NCBI GenBank assembly: GCA_002320005.1
Contig: DCJK01000015.1
Span: 1 to 14,168 of the forward strand
DNA from: Firmicutes bacterium UBA1702
GTDB lineage: Bacteria > Bacillota > Clostridia > Peptostreptococcales > Anaerovoracaceae
Direction: 5' to 3'
Length of the DNA stretch: 14,168 nt
A program made the translations under genes and the position numbers. How positions within the stretch are numbered: the first letter of the stretch is position 1; each line of letters opens with the position of its first letter. The notes beneath the pieces are model-generated. The model saw only the letters and a program-made list of their open reading frames with translations. It was not told the origin of the DNA and ran no database searches. Positions 1-5,596 of the stretch are shown in pieces.

Positions 1-47
1 ATATCTTTGCCATTTTAGCCACTGTACTTCCATTTTTCCAACATCAT
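1..47 (-). other. Possible start of a gene running off the left edge, with a tiny upstream ORF
   Basis: On the minus strand a strong GGGAGGG ribosome site precedes ATGATG (first ATG at 47-45, second at 44-42), but this frame stops after 9-10 codons (MMLEKWKYSG, stop at 17-15). One base after the stop an ATG at 13-11 begins a frame reading MAKI and leaves the window; another frame from ATG at 33 (MEVQWLKWQRY) is also open to the edge. The layout resembles a short leader peptide coupled to a downstream gene. MAKI is a common start for response regulators, but four residues are not evidence of family. Confidence 0.2.
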
Positions 48-110
48 GATCCCTCCCTTACGTTCATACTTCTATGATACAATCTACTATTAAACAAAAC
101 ATATCTAAAA

Positions 111-128
111 ATCTAAACATTTCCTAAA
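111..128. promoter_or_regulatory. Copy 1 of an 18-bp repeat, candidate operator
   Basis: On the minus strand the bases read TTTAGGAAATGTTTAGAT, matching 17 of 18 positions with the sequence at 1583-1600. Two TTTAG boxes start 11 bp apart, about one helical turn, as is usual for tandem-dimer regulators. A further TTTAG box follows 8 bp later. The copy overlaps the stop codon of the phospholipase-like gene and lies about 65 bp upstream of the minus-strand ATG near the left edge. An operator role is inferred from position and repetition. Confidence 0.4.
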
Positions 129-724
129 TGAATTACCCTGCTGCTCTTTTCACATCTGCTAAAATCTATCTTCCAAACGGTTCCTATTTCTTCCTGTGCC
201 AGCATGACTGCCGCCTTTAAAATATATCTGCAATCATTTTCATAATTTCCTGCCTGCTGCAGATATTCTTTATGCAATTTTTTTATACATTCCAGCCCGC
301 TGCCTCTTCCTCTTTTCTGAACCGGTTGTTTTAGCGACTCCTGTAACATATATAAAAACCTTCTATGAAGTTCTTTCTCATATCTGCAATGCTCCCTTAA
401 ATTTCCTTTGAATATTCCATTATGCGGGAATGTAAAGGCATCTGCTATATAATGCATAAGTTTTCCAAAATGATAATATTCCCTGACTCCCCAGTGTCTT
501 TTCCCACGCAGGGAACCAAAAAGTTTCTCCATTACTGGCAAAATATTTTCATAGTTATGCCCATGAAATTTTACTCCTCTTACCAATCCATGCAAATATG
601 TAAACAGATTTTTATCTGGTTCGATATTTCCCAAAATAAATGCTTTAATATAAATAGCTGACAGTTCCTGCCCTATTTCTGATACAAGAAATTCAGCAAG
701 CCTTTTGTGATCCCTCGTCTGCAT
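113..724 (-). CDS. Zinc-dependent phospholipase C-like protein
   Basis: A protein of 203 residues resembling the zinc-dependent phospholipase C / S1-P1 nuclease-like fold found in many Clostridia. Visible signs are the histidine near the N-terminus (TRDHKRLAEF), the GNIEPDKN loop, HGHNYENI, and above all the HYIADAFTFPHNG segment followed by a helix with RYEKELH. These spaced His and Asp residues are what such proteins use to bind zinc. No signal peptide or membrane segment is seen, so it is probably cytoplasmic, unlike secreted alpha-toxin. The open frame begins with GTG at 733, but AAGGAAG lies 8 bases before the ATG at 724, which is therefore chosen. It follows the alarmone synthetase gene by about 40 bp on the same strand and probably shares its transcript. 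The substrate cannot be told from sequence. Confidence 0.6.
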   Translation of the reverse strand: MQTRDHKRLAEFLVSEIGQELSAIYIKAFILGNIEPDKNLFTYLHGLVRGVKFHGHNYENILPVMEKLFGSLRGKRHWGVREYYHFGKLMHYIADAFTFPHNGIFKGNLREHCRYEKELHRRFLYMLQESLKQPVQKRGRGSGLECIKKLHKEYLQQAGNYENDCRYILKAAVMLAQEEIGTVWKIDFSRCEKSSRVIHLGNV

Positions 725-765
725 ACGATACACTTCCTTTCATCTTTCAGCACAGCCTGAATCAG

Positions 766-1485
766 CTATAACCATTGATCCGCTAACTGCTGCATTTTAT
801 AGTCTGCCGTTGTCACCAGTTCCGCACATTGCTTCAACTGCTTCTGCATACTCTCAATGCGATTTCTGTTCTTTTTATACCGAAGCTGATGTTCAAGGGT
901 AGCCCAAAATTCCATTGCGATTGTCCTAAGTTGGATTTCTACCGGAACATTGCATTTATGATCCGAGAAATATACTGTGACCATTACAATCAAATGCAGA
1001 CTTCTGTATCCATTTTCTTTCGGATTCTTGATATAGTCCTTAATCTGGATTTCCTCAATATCCTCCTGCTTTAACAGAAATTCCGCAATGTAATACACAT
1101 CGGATATAAATGGACAGACCACGCGAATCCCTGCAATATCCATAATGTTTTTTACCATGCTGCTGATAGTAAGAGGAAAACCTCTTCTTTCCATCTTCCC
1201 TTTGATACTTTCCGGCGACTTCACTCTGGTTTCTATATTTTCAATTGGATTGCGGTTTTTACACGCCTGAAACTCCTGTTTCAAGATTTCCAATTTTGAT
1301 GTCAACTGGCAGATTCCTGCCTCATAGAAAAAAATAATCTGATTATACTGCTCTGCTATATTTAAGGCATCACTCGCCATAGGAAGGAATATCGTTTCTT
1401 CCTCCTCAGGATTGAGCTGTTCCACTTCTACGATTTCAGAATTACCGACTTTACGGTTTACGATATTTTTTAAAATATTCTTCAT
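766..1485 (-). CDS. Small alarmone synthetase (RelA/SpoT-type GTP pyrophosphokinase)
   Basis: A single-domain (p)ppGpp synthetase of 239 residues, which transfers pyrophosphate from ATP to GTP or GDP to make the stringent-response alarmone. Synthetase motifs appear in order: RVKSPESIKGKMERR (substrate-binding basic patch), DIAGIRVVCPF (start of the catalytic core with the metal-binding Asp), YIKNPKENGYRSLHLIV, VEIQLRTIAMEFWATLEHQLRYK. There is no hydrolase (HD) domain and no TGS or ACT domain, so it belongs with the small synthetases (RelP/RelQ, YjbM/YwaC type) rather than long Rel. The first 60 residues are acidic and not recognisable, and the C-terminal helix may aid oligomerisation. The start ATG has GGAGG 12 bases upstream, a rather long spacing. 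It lies divergent from the XRE regulator and upstream of the phospholipase-like gene. Its presence as accessory DNA beside a conjugative operon is unusual for this enzyme. Confidence 0.85.
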   Translation of the reverse strand: MKNILKNIVNRKVGNSEIVEVEQLNPEEEETIFLPMASDALNIAEQYNQIIFFYEAGICQLTSKLEILKQEFQACKNRNPIENIETRVKSPESIKGKMERRGFPLTISSMVKNIMDIAGIRVVCPFISDVYYIAEFLLKQEDIEEIQIKDYIKNPKENGYRSLHLIVMVTVYFSDHKCNVPVEIQLRTIAMEFWATLEHQLRYKKNRNRIESMQKQLKQCAELVTTADYKMQQLADQWL

Positions 1486-1546
1486 CTAACTGCATTACCT
1501 CCAATCTTAAAAAAATATCAAATATTCTGTTCTTTTTCAGATAATA

Positions 1547-1574
1547 AGTCTAAGTGCTAGTGTTAAATTGACAA
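1547..1574 (-). promoter_or_regulatory. Candidate promoter of the alarmone synthetase gene
   Basis: On the minus strand TTGTCA (1574-1569) is followed after 16 bases by TAGACT (1552-1547), giving a leader of roughly 55 bases before the ATG at 1485. The -10 matches the consensus at only four positions, so an activator bound at 1583-1600, just upstream of the -35, would make sense. Prediction by eye only. Confidence 0.35.
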
Positions 1575-1586
1575 GATAAATTATCT
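1574..1586. promoter_or_regulatory. Palindrome AGATAA-A-TTATCT, candidate repressor operator
   Basis: A perfect 6+1+6 palindrome in the divergent region between the alarmone synthetase and the XRE regulator. Its end overlaps the proposed -35 element of the synthetase promoter and the start of the 18-bp repeat. A small XRE dimer encoded next door is the natural candidate binder; no second copy of the palindrome was seen near the XRE gene start. Confidence 0.35.
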
Positions 1587-1600
1587 AAACAATTCCTAAA
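1583..1600. promoter_or_regulatory. Copy 2 of the 18-bp repeat, candidate operator
   Basis: On the minus strand TTTAGGAATTGTTTAGAT, differing from the copy at 111-128 at one base. The two TTTAG boxes are 11 bp apart, and the proposed -35 of the synthetase promoter follows 10 bases after the second box. The position is typical for an activator of the minus-strand operon; the regulator itself is unknown. Confidence 0.4.
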
Positions 1601-1724
1601 CATTTTTCCGTCCCATTCCAAAAACAGGAGATTTAATATCTTATCACAAGAAATTTCACATCGTTTAATCAGGGATAAAACTTCCGTAAGATAGATATAT
1701 AAATTCTTGATAGGTGGTGATCTT

Positions 1725-2081
1725 ATGTATGAGAAAAAAGAAGTTTTTGACTTTATGCCTATAGGAAAGGCTATTAAAAAAGCCCGTAAAGCCAAAAAGA
1801 TAACCAGAGAACAGTTGGCAGAAATCATCGACTGCTCTGCAAGACATATTCAATCCATAGAAAACGAAGGGCAGTATCCCCGTTTTGAATTGTTTCTCCG
1901 TCTTGTTTGGCTGTTTGATATTTCCGTTGACGAATATATCTTCCCAACCAAAAAAACAAACAAAAGTTCCATTCGCAGACATGTAGATTCCTTACTTGAC
2001 CAATTAAACGATACAGAACTTTATGTTATTGAAGCAACAATCAATGGACTCTGCAAAGCAAAAGAACCAGAGGAAAATTAA
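1725..2081 (+). CDS. XRE-family helix-turn-helix regulator
   Basis: A DNA-binding regulator of 118 residues. The Cro/C1-type helix-turn-helix spans roughly residues 12-67: IGKAIKKARKAKKITREQLAEIIDCSARHIQSIENEGQYPRFELFLRLVWLFDISVDEYIF, with the usual E-Q-L-A first helix, the S-x-R-x-I-x-x-I-E recognition helix and the trailing D-x-Y motif. The last 50 residues (KSSIRRHVDSLLDQLNDTELYVIEATINGL) look like a short helical dimerisation tail. The frame is open from a TTG at 1707, but the ATG at 1725 is chosen because GGTGGTGA lies just before it. It is divergent from the alarmone synthetase gene, so it probably controls that operon, itself, or transfer functions. It is the only plus-strand gene in the window. 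Confidence 0.85.
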   Translation: MYEKKEVFDFMPIGKAIKKARKAKKITREQLAEIIDCSARHIQSIENEGQYPRFELFLRLVWLFDISVDEYIFPTKKTNKSSIRRHVDSLLDQLNDTELYVIEATINGLCKAKEPEEN

Positions 2082-2098
2082 TTCCTCCGGTTTTTCAT
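2067..2098 (+). terminator. Intrinsic terminator of the XRE gene
   Basis: GAGGAA (2070-2075) pairs with TTCCTC (2082-2087), extended past one mismatch by CC (2067-2068) with GG (2089-2090), with a 6-base loop. A T-rich tail follows from 2091 (TTTTTCATTTTCT). The hairpin overlaps the XRE stop codon. Confidence 0.65.
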
Positions 2099-2117
2099 TT
2101 TCTAATATCGGGGCACA

Positions 2118-2133
2118 CCTTATGTAGAGAAAG
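2118..2133 (+). repeat. Left terminal inverted repeat of the RIT element
   Basis: CCTTATGTAGAGAAAG, an exact reverse complement of 5557-5572. After a 3-base difference the similarity resumes: TTATGAAAAG (2137-2146) against TTATGTAAAG in the right end read inward. Confidence 0.85.
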
Positions 2134-2145
2134 TAATTATGAAAA

Positions 2146-2189
2146 GAAAGCAGAGAAATAGCCGTTAGAATGCAGCGTTCTCTGCTTTC
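2146..2189 (-). terminator. Hairpin at the left RIT end, probable terminator of the recombinase operon
   Basis: GAAAGCAGAGAA (2146-2157) pairs perfectly with 2178-2189, with a 20-base loop. On the minus strand, downstream of the third recombinase gene, the stem ends in a pyrimidine-rich stretch (CTTTCTTTTC). It may end the recombinase transcript, and it also occupies the same place in the terminal layout as the hairpin at 5502-5541 at the other end, so a structural role in recombination is possible. Confidence 0.5.
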
Positions 2190-2202
2190 GATACATATAT
2201 TT

Positions 2203-2212
2203 CTTTACATAA
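2203..2212 (-). repeat. Inverted subterminal TTATGTAAAG copy, left end
   Basis: The minus strand reads TTATGTAAAG directly after the stop codon of the third recombinase gene. The mirrored copy lies at 5478-5487 on the plus strand at the other end, in the same place relative to its hairpin. Confidence 0.55.
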
Positions 2213-3220
2213 TTATTGTTGCTTCCCAAAAGATTTCAGCCATTCTAAAGTATCCGTATCTGTTGCCCAAGACGGTGTGCTTGGTGCCGTCACAATCGAA
2301 TGCTTCTCCAGAGCCGCCCGCTGTGTTTCTATGCTTGCTTTGGCATACACTTCCGTAGTGGATATATCCTCATGCCCAAGGAAATCCTTGATATAAAAAA
2401 GGTTTACTCCTGCTTCAAGCAAGTGCATGGCTTTGGTATGGCGGAGGGTATGGGGTGAAACATGTGTTTCCACGTTTGCGGCTGCGGCATATTTTTTCAG
2501 TATGTAAGCAGCTCCCGCACGGGTTAATGGCCTGCCCTGATGGTTCTGGAATAAATTCCTGTCTAACTTTACGGGCATGTCCAGATGATTTTCTGAAATG
2601 TACCGTTTCAAATGCTCTGCCGTATTGGAAAGTATCGGGACTTCCCGCAGTTTCCGCCCTTTCCCAAACAGGATTACTTTGGCGGGATTTTCCAGGCGGA
2701 CATCCCGCACCCTGACAGACAGGATTTCTGACACCCTTGCGCCTGTATCATACAGCAGGCTTAAAAAGCAGAGGTCACGCCTGCCGTAAGCCGTTGACTG
2801 GTCTGGCTGTCTTAGGATTTCGCCCATCTCTTCAACGGACAGGTAATTCATGACAGGCTTTTCACGTTTTGAAAAAGGTATCTGTATGATTTTTTGGCAC
2901 AGCAGCATATTTTCAGGGCTTTCCACCTCCGCATATCTGAAAAAAGCCCGTATTGCCGCCAGCCTTTGGTTTCGCGTGGAGATGCTGTTTCCCCGTTCAT
3001 TTTTCAGCCATGAAAGGAAATCCTGTATCATATCGGGCGAAAAGTCAGATATGCCCAGGCTCTCTGCTTTTAACCCGTAAACATCACGGCAGAATGTGAG
3101 CAGAAGGCGGAACGTGTCACAGTATGAAGAAACTGTGTTCCTTGTCACATTCCGCAGTGAAGGCAGGTAAGTTGTTAAGTAGTCTGCTAAGATTCTTGAA
3201 AAGTCGGTTGGTTTTTTCAT
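2213..3220 (-). CDS. ritC: Tyrosine recombinase, third of the RIT trio
   Basis: A site-specific recombinase of 335 residues. Residues about 10-105 form the SAM-like core-binding domain (AIRAFFRYAEVE at its end), and residues about 125-300 the catalytic domain. Catalytic residues are visible: Arg162 in DTGARVSEIL, His257 and Arg260 in SPHTLRHT, His283 in FLGHEDI, and nucleophile Tyr292 in TEVYAKAS. A tail of about 43 residues follows the tyrosine, longer than in XerC/XerD, which end soon after it. The ATG at 3220 overlaps the stop of the preceding recombinase gene (ATGA), with GGAGG just upstream, so the genes are translationally coupled. XerD-like in sequence, but its neighbours and the flanking repeats place it in a RIT element. 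The symbol is given by gene order, not by a search. Confidence 0.87.
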   Translation of the reverse strand: MKKPTDFSRILADYLTTYLPSLRNVTRNTVSSYCDTFRLLLTFCRDVYGLKAESLGISDFSPDMIQDFLSWLKNERGNSISTRNQRLAAIRAFFRYAEVESPENMLLCQKIIQIPFSKREKPVMNYLSVEEMGEILRQPDQSTAYGRRDLCFLSLLYDTGARVSEILSVRVRDVRLENPAKVILFGKGRKLREVPILSNTAEHLKRYISENHLDMPVKLDRNLFQNHQGRPLTRAGAAYILKKYAAAANVETHVSPHTLRHTKAMHLLEAGVNLFYIKDFLGHEDISTTEVYAKASIETQRAALEKHSIVTAPSTPSWATDTDTLEWLKSFGKQQ

Positions 3221-4200
3221 TCTTCCTCCATTCTAGGGACGATTTCCCCAAAAGACGATTCTACGGCAGTTATTACATGAGGGAACATATCTGCTGTAAA
3301 CTGTAGGTATGTTTGTGTGGACGATGTGTTTTTATGGCCGAGATACTGGCAGAGCAGCGGCATTACTGCCATGATATTTTCACCATGCAGGACAAGTTTG
3401 CGGAGTGACTTTACTGCGAATGTGTGCCTGAAATCATGCACCCTTGGCCCTTTCCCTGCGCCTCCATGGGAGATTCCCGCTTTCCAGAGCGCTTTGCGGA
3501 ATGTCACATATACTTCGTGTTCTGAATACGCCTGTCCGTGCCCGGCAGGAAAGACCGCCGTGCTGTCTGGAAAAAGAAGGGCGGTTTCTTGAAGGTATTC
3601 TTTGAATTGGGCTGTCATTTCTTCGGCCAGTGGTATTTTTCTCTCTTTATTGAATTTAGCTTCCCTTATGGAGATTACGGCATGGCCATTGTAAAAAGAT
3701 ATATCGCTTTTTTCCAGATTCAACGCTTCCCCAAGCCGCATCCCCGTACATATGAGCAGAGAAAAAAGCATATAGAAAACTTTCCGCCTTTTTTCAGAGC
3801 GTTCCATTTCACGGGCTGCATCAAGAAATTTCCGTAATTCCTCATTTGTAAATATGTGCGGGCGGTATGTCCTGTCTGTCCTTAACCGTGCCATAGCGGG
3901 CGGCACATAAGCGTCCCCGCCAGACCTTACAATGTACTGGCAGAGCTGTCTGAAAGTATTCCGCCGGTTTTCGCAGGTTTTATCCCTTTCATAAATACGT
4001 TTGGAAGTCCATGCTTCAAATATTTCTTTTGTAATGGTATTTTCCTGAAAGCCGTTCTCTTTCACAAACTTGTCAAAGTGCCATAAATTCCGCATCTCGC
4101 ATATGTATTTGTTTCCAAGCCCCTGCTTTTCACGGATAAAGCCTGTGAGTTCCTGCGCAAACTGGCTTTCAAAGCACAGCTTTCCGATATATTCATTCAT
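3217..4200 (-). CDS. ritB: Tyrosine recombinase, second of the RIT trio
   Basis: A site-specific recombinase of 327 residues with an N-terminal arm-like and core-binding region (about 10-110, including NRRNTFRQLCQYIVRSGGDAYVPP) and a catalytic domain from about 115. The active-site set is complete: Arg155 in CTGMRLGEAL, His255 and Arg258 in VHDFRHTF, His289 in YLGHKNT, nucleophile Tyr298 in TQTYLQFT. The ATG at 4200 overlaps the end of the first recombinase gene by 8 bases, and AGGAGG lies 9 bases upstream, inside that gene. The three recombinases differ clearly from each other in sequence, which fits three distinct subfamilies rather than a recent tandem duplication. Confidence 0.87.
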   Translation of the reverse strand: MNEYIGKLCFESQFAQELTGFIREKQGLGNKYICEMRNLWHFDKFVKENGFQENTITKEIFEAWTSKRIYERDKTCENRRNTFRQLCQYIVRSGGDAYVPPAMARLRTDRTYRPHIFTNEELRKFLDAAREMERSEKRRKVFYMLFSLLICTGMRLGEALNLEKSDISFYNGHAVISIREAKFNKERKIPLAEEMTAQFKEYLQETALLFPDSTAVFPAGHGQAYSEHEVYVTFRKALWKAGISHGGAGKGPRVHDFRHTFAVKSLRKLVLHGENIMAVMPLLCQYLGHKNTSSTQTYLQFTADMFPHVITAVESSFGEIVPRMEEE

Positions 4201-5425
4201 GTGCCGTCACCTCCTGAAGTTCCAATGCACATTTAAGCAGCCCGTCAAGGTCTATATGGGTGTAGGCGTCCGTTGAGCCGATTCCAGAGTGCCCGAGGAT
4301 TGCCGATACCGTGCTGTATGCTTCCCCTTGCCGCACCAGCTCACTCGCCAGTGTGTGGCGGAGTATATGCAGCCCATGGCTGACGTTTTTTCCCACGCTG
4401 ATGCCTGCGTTGCTGATACATACAGACATGACACAATAAAAAGACACAGCTTTTTCAAACGGGGCTTTATGCTTGACAAACACATAGCTGCTGTCAGTCT
4501 GCGGCCTGCCATATTTAAGGTAGTCAACCAACGCATCGCCTACTGCTGGCAGTAATGGGAGCTTTACCATGCGGCTGGTCTTTTTTTGAAAAAATGTAAT
4601 GCAGTTTTTCTCCCAGTCCAGATTGGAAAAGGTAAGGTTCGTGATGTCGCTGTCACGCATTCCGAGCAGCGCCGCCATTAAGAGGATTGCGTAATTCCTT
4701 TTCCCAATCGGGTTCCCCCTGTCGATGGAAGCAAGGAGTTTCCTGACATCATCTTCACTGAGGATATGCGGTATTTTTTCGCCAGTCGCGCCATGAAGCC
4801 GTGGCACAAAGGGGGAAACATCTGCCTTAACATATCCTTTTTCATAAAGAAAGCGGAAGAAAAAGCGCAGCCCTGCCAAATGGACGGTTGCAGTGGCTTT
4901 TGAGTAGCCGCTTAGTCCAGCGGCGTACTCTGATATGGTTTTAGCATCGATTTTTTCAACTTTTACCTGTTTGTCAATAAGGACAACCTGCATAAAACGG
5001 CTTGCAGCATACATCCGTGATTTTACAGTTGACCTGCTGTTCAGGTTTTCCTGGCAGAAAACTTCAAACTCTTCCCGCAGGCTTTCTGTTTCGCTGTCCC
5101 ATATGATACGCCTGCGTGGAAGGGCTGAAGGGATTGCGCCGTTTTCCTGATATTCGTTAAGGAAACGGATGGCTCTGATGAAATCCCGTTCGTCATGCGT
5201 AAGGGTTCTTTCAAGGACTTCTGGATAATTGATTTTGTAATGCAGGTAATCCAGACCGTTTACTGGCGCATAGGATGCAATCCCTTTTGAGGAAAGATAT
5301 TCGGAAAGCTCCCTCCATATTTTCCCATGCACGCAGAGGGACGTTGAGCTGTATCCTGTGTCTTTCAGGTTCTGTTTTGTTTGGTTAATTAGTTCCTCAA
5401 GGTTCGTGATTTTTTTATTTTCCAT
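4193..5425 (-). CDS. ritA: Tyrosine recombinase, first of the RIT trio
   Basis: A site-specific recombinase of 410 residues, the longest of the trio because of an extra N-terminal region of about 110 residues before the usual SAM-like core-binding domain (about 115-205, ending in GLRFFFRFLYEKGYV). Catalytic residues are present: Arg257 in LLGMRDSDI, His353 and Arg356 in HILRHTLAS, His379 in ILGHSGI, nucleophile Tyr388 in TDAYTHID. The open frame extends to 5446, but the AGGAGG that would serve the gene lies inside those extra seven codons and 8 bases before the ATG at 5425, so that start (MENKKITNL) is chosen. It opens the recombinase operon; the upstream 5426-5560 stretch holds hairpins and repeats but no clear promoter. 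Confidence 0.87.
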   Translation of the reverse strand: MENKKITNLEELINQTKQNLKDTGYSSTSLCVHGKIWRELSEYLSSKGIASYAPVNGLDYLHYKINYPEVLERTLTHDERDFIRAIRFLNEYQENGAIPSALPRRRIIWDSETESLREEFEVFCQENLNSRSTVKSRMYAASRFMQVVLIDKQVKVEKIDAKTISEYAAGLSGYSKATATVHLAGLRFFFRFLYEKGYVKADVSPFVPRLHGATGEKIPHILSEDDVRKLLASIDRGNPIGKRNYAILLMAALLGMRDSDITNLTFSNLDWEKNCITFFQKKTSRMVKLPLLPAVGDALVDYLKYGRPQTDSSYVFVKHKAPFEKAVSFYCVMSVCISNAGISVGKNVSHGLHILRHTLASELVRQGEAYSTVSAILGHSGIGSTDAYTHIDLDGLLKCALELQEVTAHE

Positions 5426-5477
5426 TTTGAACACCTCCTGTGCCAAGTATATCGTCAGGAGATGAACAGCCTATGTG

Positions 5478-5487
5478 TTATGTAAAG
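5478..5487 (+). repeat. Inverted subterminal TTATGTAAAG copy, right end
   Basis: The plus strand reads TTATGTAAAG, inverted relative to the copy at 5544-5553 on the other side of the hairpin. It is the counterpart of 2203-2212. Confidence 0.55.
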
Positions 5488-5501
5488 TTTTGATATATAA
5501 A

Positions 5502-5541
5502 AATGGGTAAATCTCTCGGTATTATGAAAGATTTACCCATT
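5502..5541. repeat. Hairpin at the right RIT end
   Basis: AATGGGTAAATCT (5502-5514) pairs perfectly with 5529-5541, leaving a 14-base loop. On the plus strand no T-run follows; on the minus strand the stem is followed by TTTATATAT, upstream of the first recombinase gene, so it could also act as a leader attenuator. Its stem sequence is unrelated to the left-end hairpin but its position in the terminus is the same. Confidence 0.6.
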
Positions 5542-5543
5542 CT

Positions 5544-5553
5544 CTTTACATAA
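5544..5553 (-). repeat. Second TTATGTAAAG copy inside the right terminal repeat
   Basis: The minus strand reads TTATGTAAAG, 3 bases inward from the outer 16-bp repeat and in the same orientation as it. The left-end counterpart is TTATGAAAAG at 2137-2146 (one base different). Confidence 0.6.
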
Positions 5554-5556
5554 GTG

Positions 5557-5572
5557 CTTTCTCTACATAAGG
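5557..5572 (-). repeat. Right terminal inverted repeat of the RIT element
   Basis: The minus strand reads CCTTATGTAGAGAAAG, identical to 2118-2133 on the plus strand. Identity stops at the base beyond each end, which sets the provisional element boundary. Confidence 0.85.
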
Positions 5573-5576
5573 AGTT

Positions 5577-5596
5577 TTATGTGACTAATCACATAA
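5577..5596. repeat. 20-bp near-palindrome over the CHAP gene stop codon
   Basis: TTATGTGACTAATCACATAA is symmetric at 18 of 20 positions and spans the stop codon at 5585-5587. It starts 5 bp beyond the RIT terminal repeat, and its CTTATGTGATTAG on the minus strand resembles the repeat core CTTATGTAGAGAAAG. It could be an attachment or target site, or a further recombinase-binding repeat. Confidence 0.4.

Larger units (their letters stand above)
2118..5572 (-). mobile_element. RIT-type (Recombinase In Trio) element
   Basis: A 3455-bp unit with three overlapping tyrosine recombinase genes and nothing else, bounded by the perfect 16-bp inverted repeat CCTTATGTAGAGAAAG. This is the published RIT layout: three distinct recombinases in fixed order, flanked by inverted repeats. 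Inside each outer repeat lies another same-orientation copy of the TTATG-AAAG core, then a hairpin with a 12-13 bp stem, then an inverted TTATGTAAAG copy. All three recombinases keep their catalytic residues and frames are intact, so the unit looks functional. It sits between the transfer operon and the XRE region, 12 bp from the CHAP gene stop. No target duplication could be read beside the repeats, so the exact ends remain provisional. Confidence 0.82.

Noticed and set aside
1665..1982. Minus-strand frames of about 92-105 codons across the XRE gene.
   Set aside because: They lie opposite the XRE helix-turn-helix domain, and lack ribosome sites and family resemblance.
2110..5580. A short target-site duplication around the RIT element.
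   Set aside because: The bases just outside 2118 (GGGGCACA) and 5572 (AGTTTTAT) share no direct repeat of useful length, so none is claimed.
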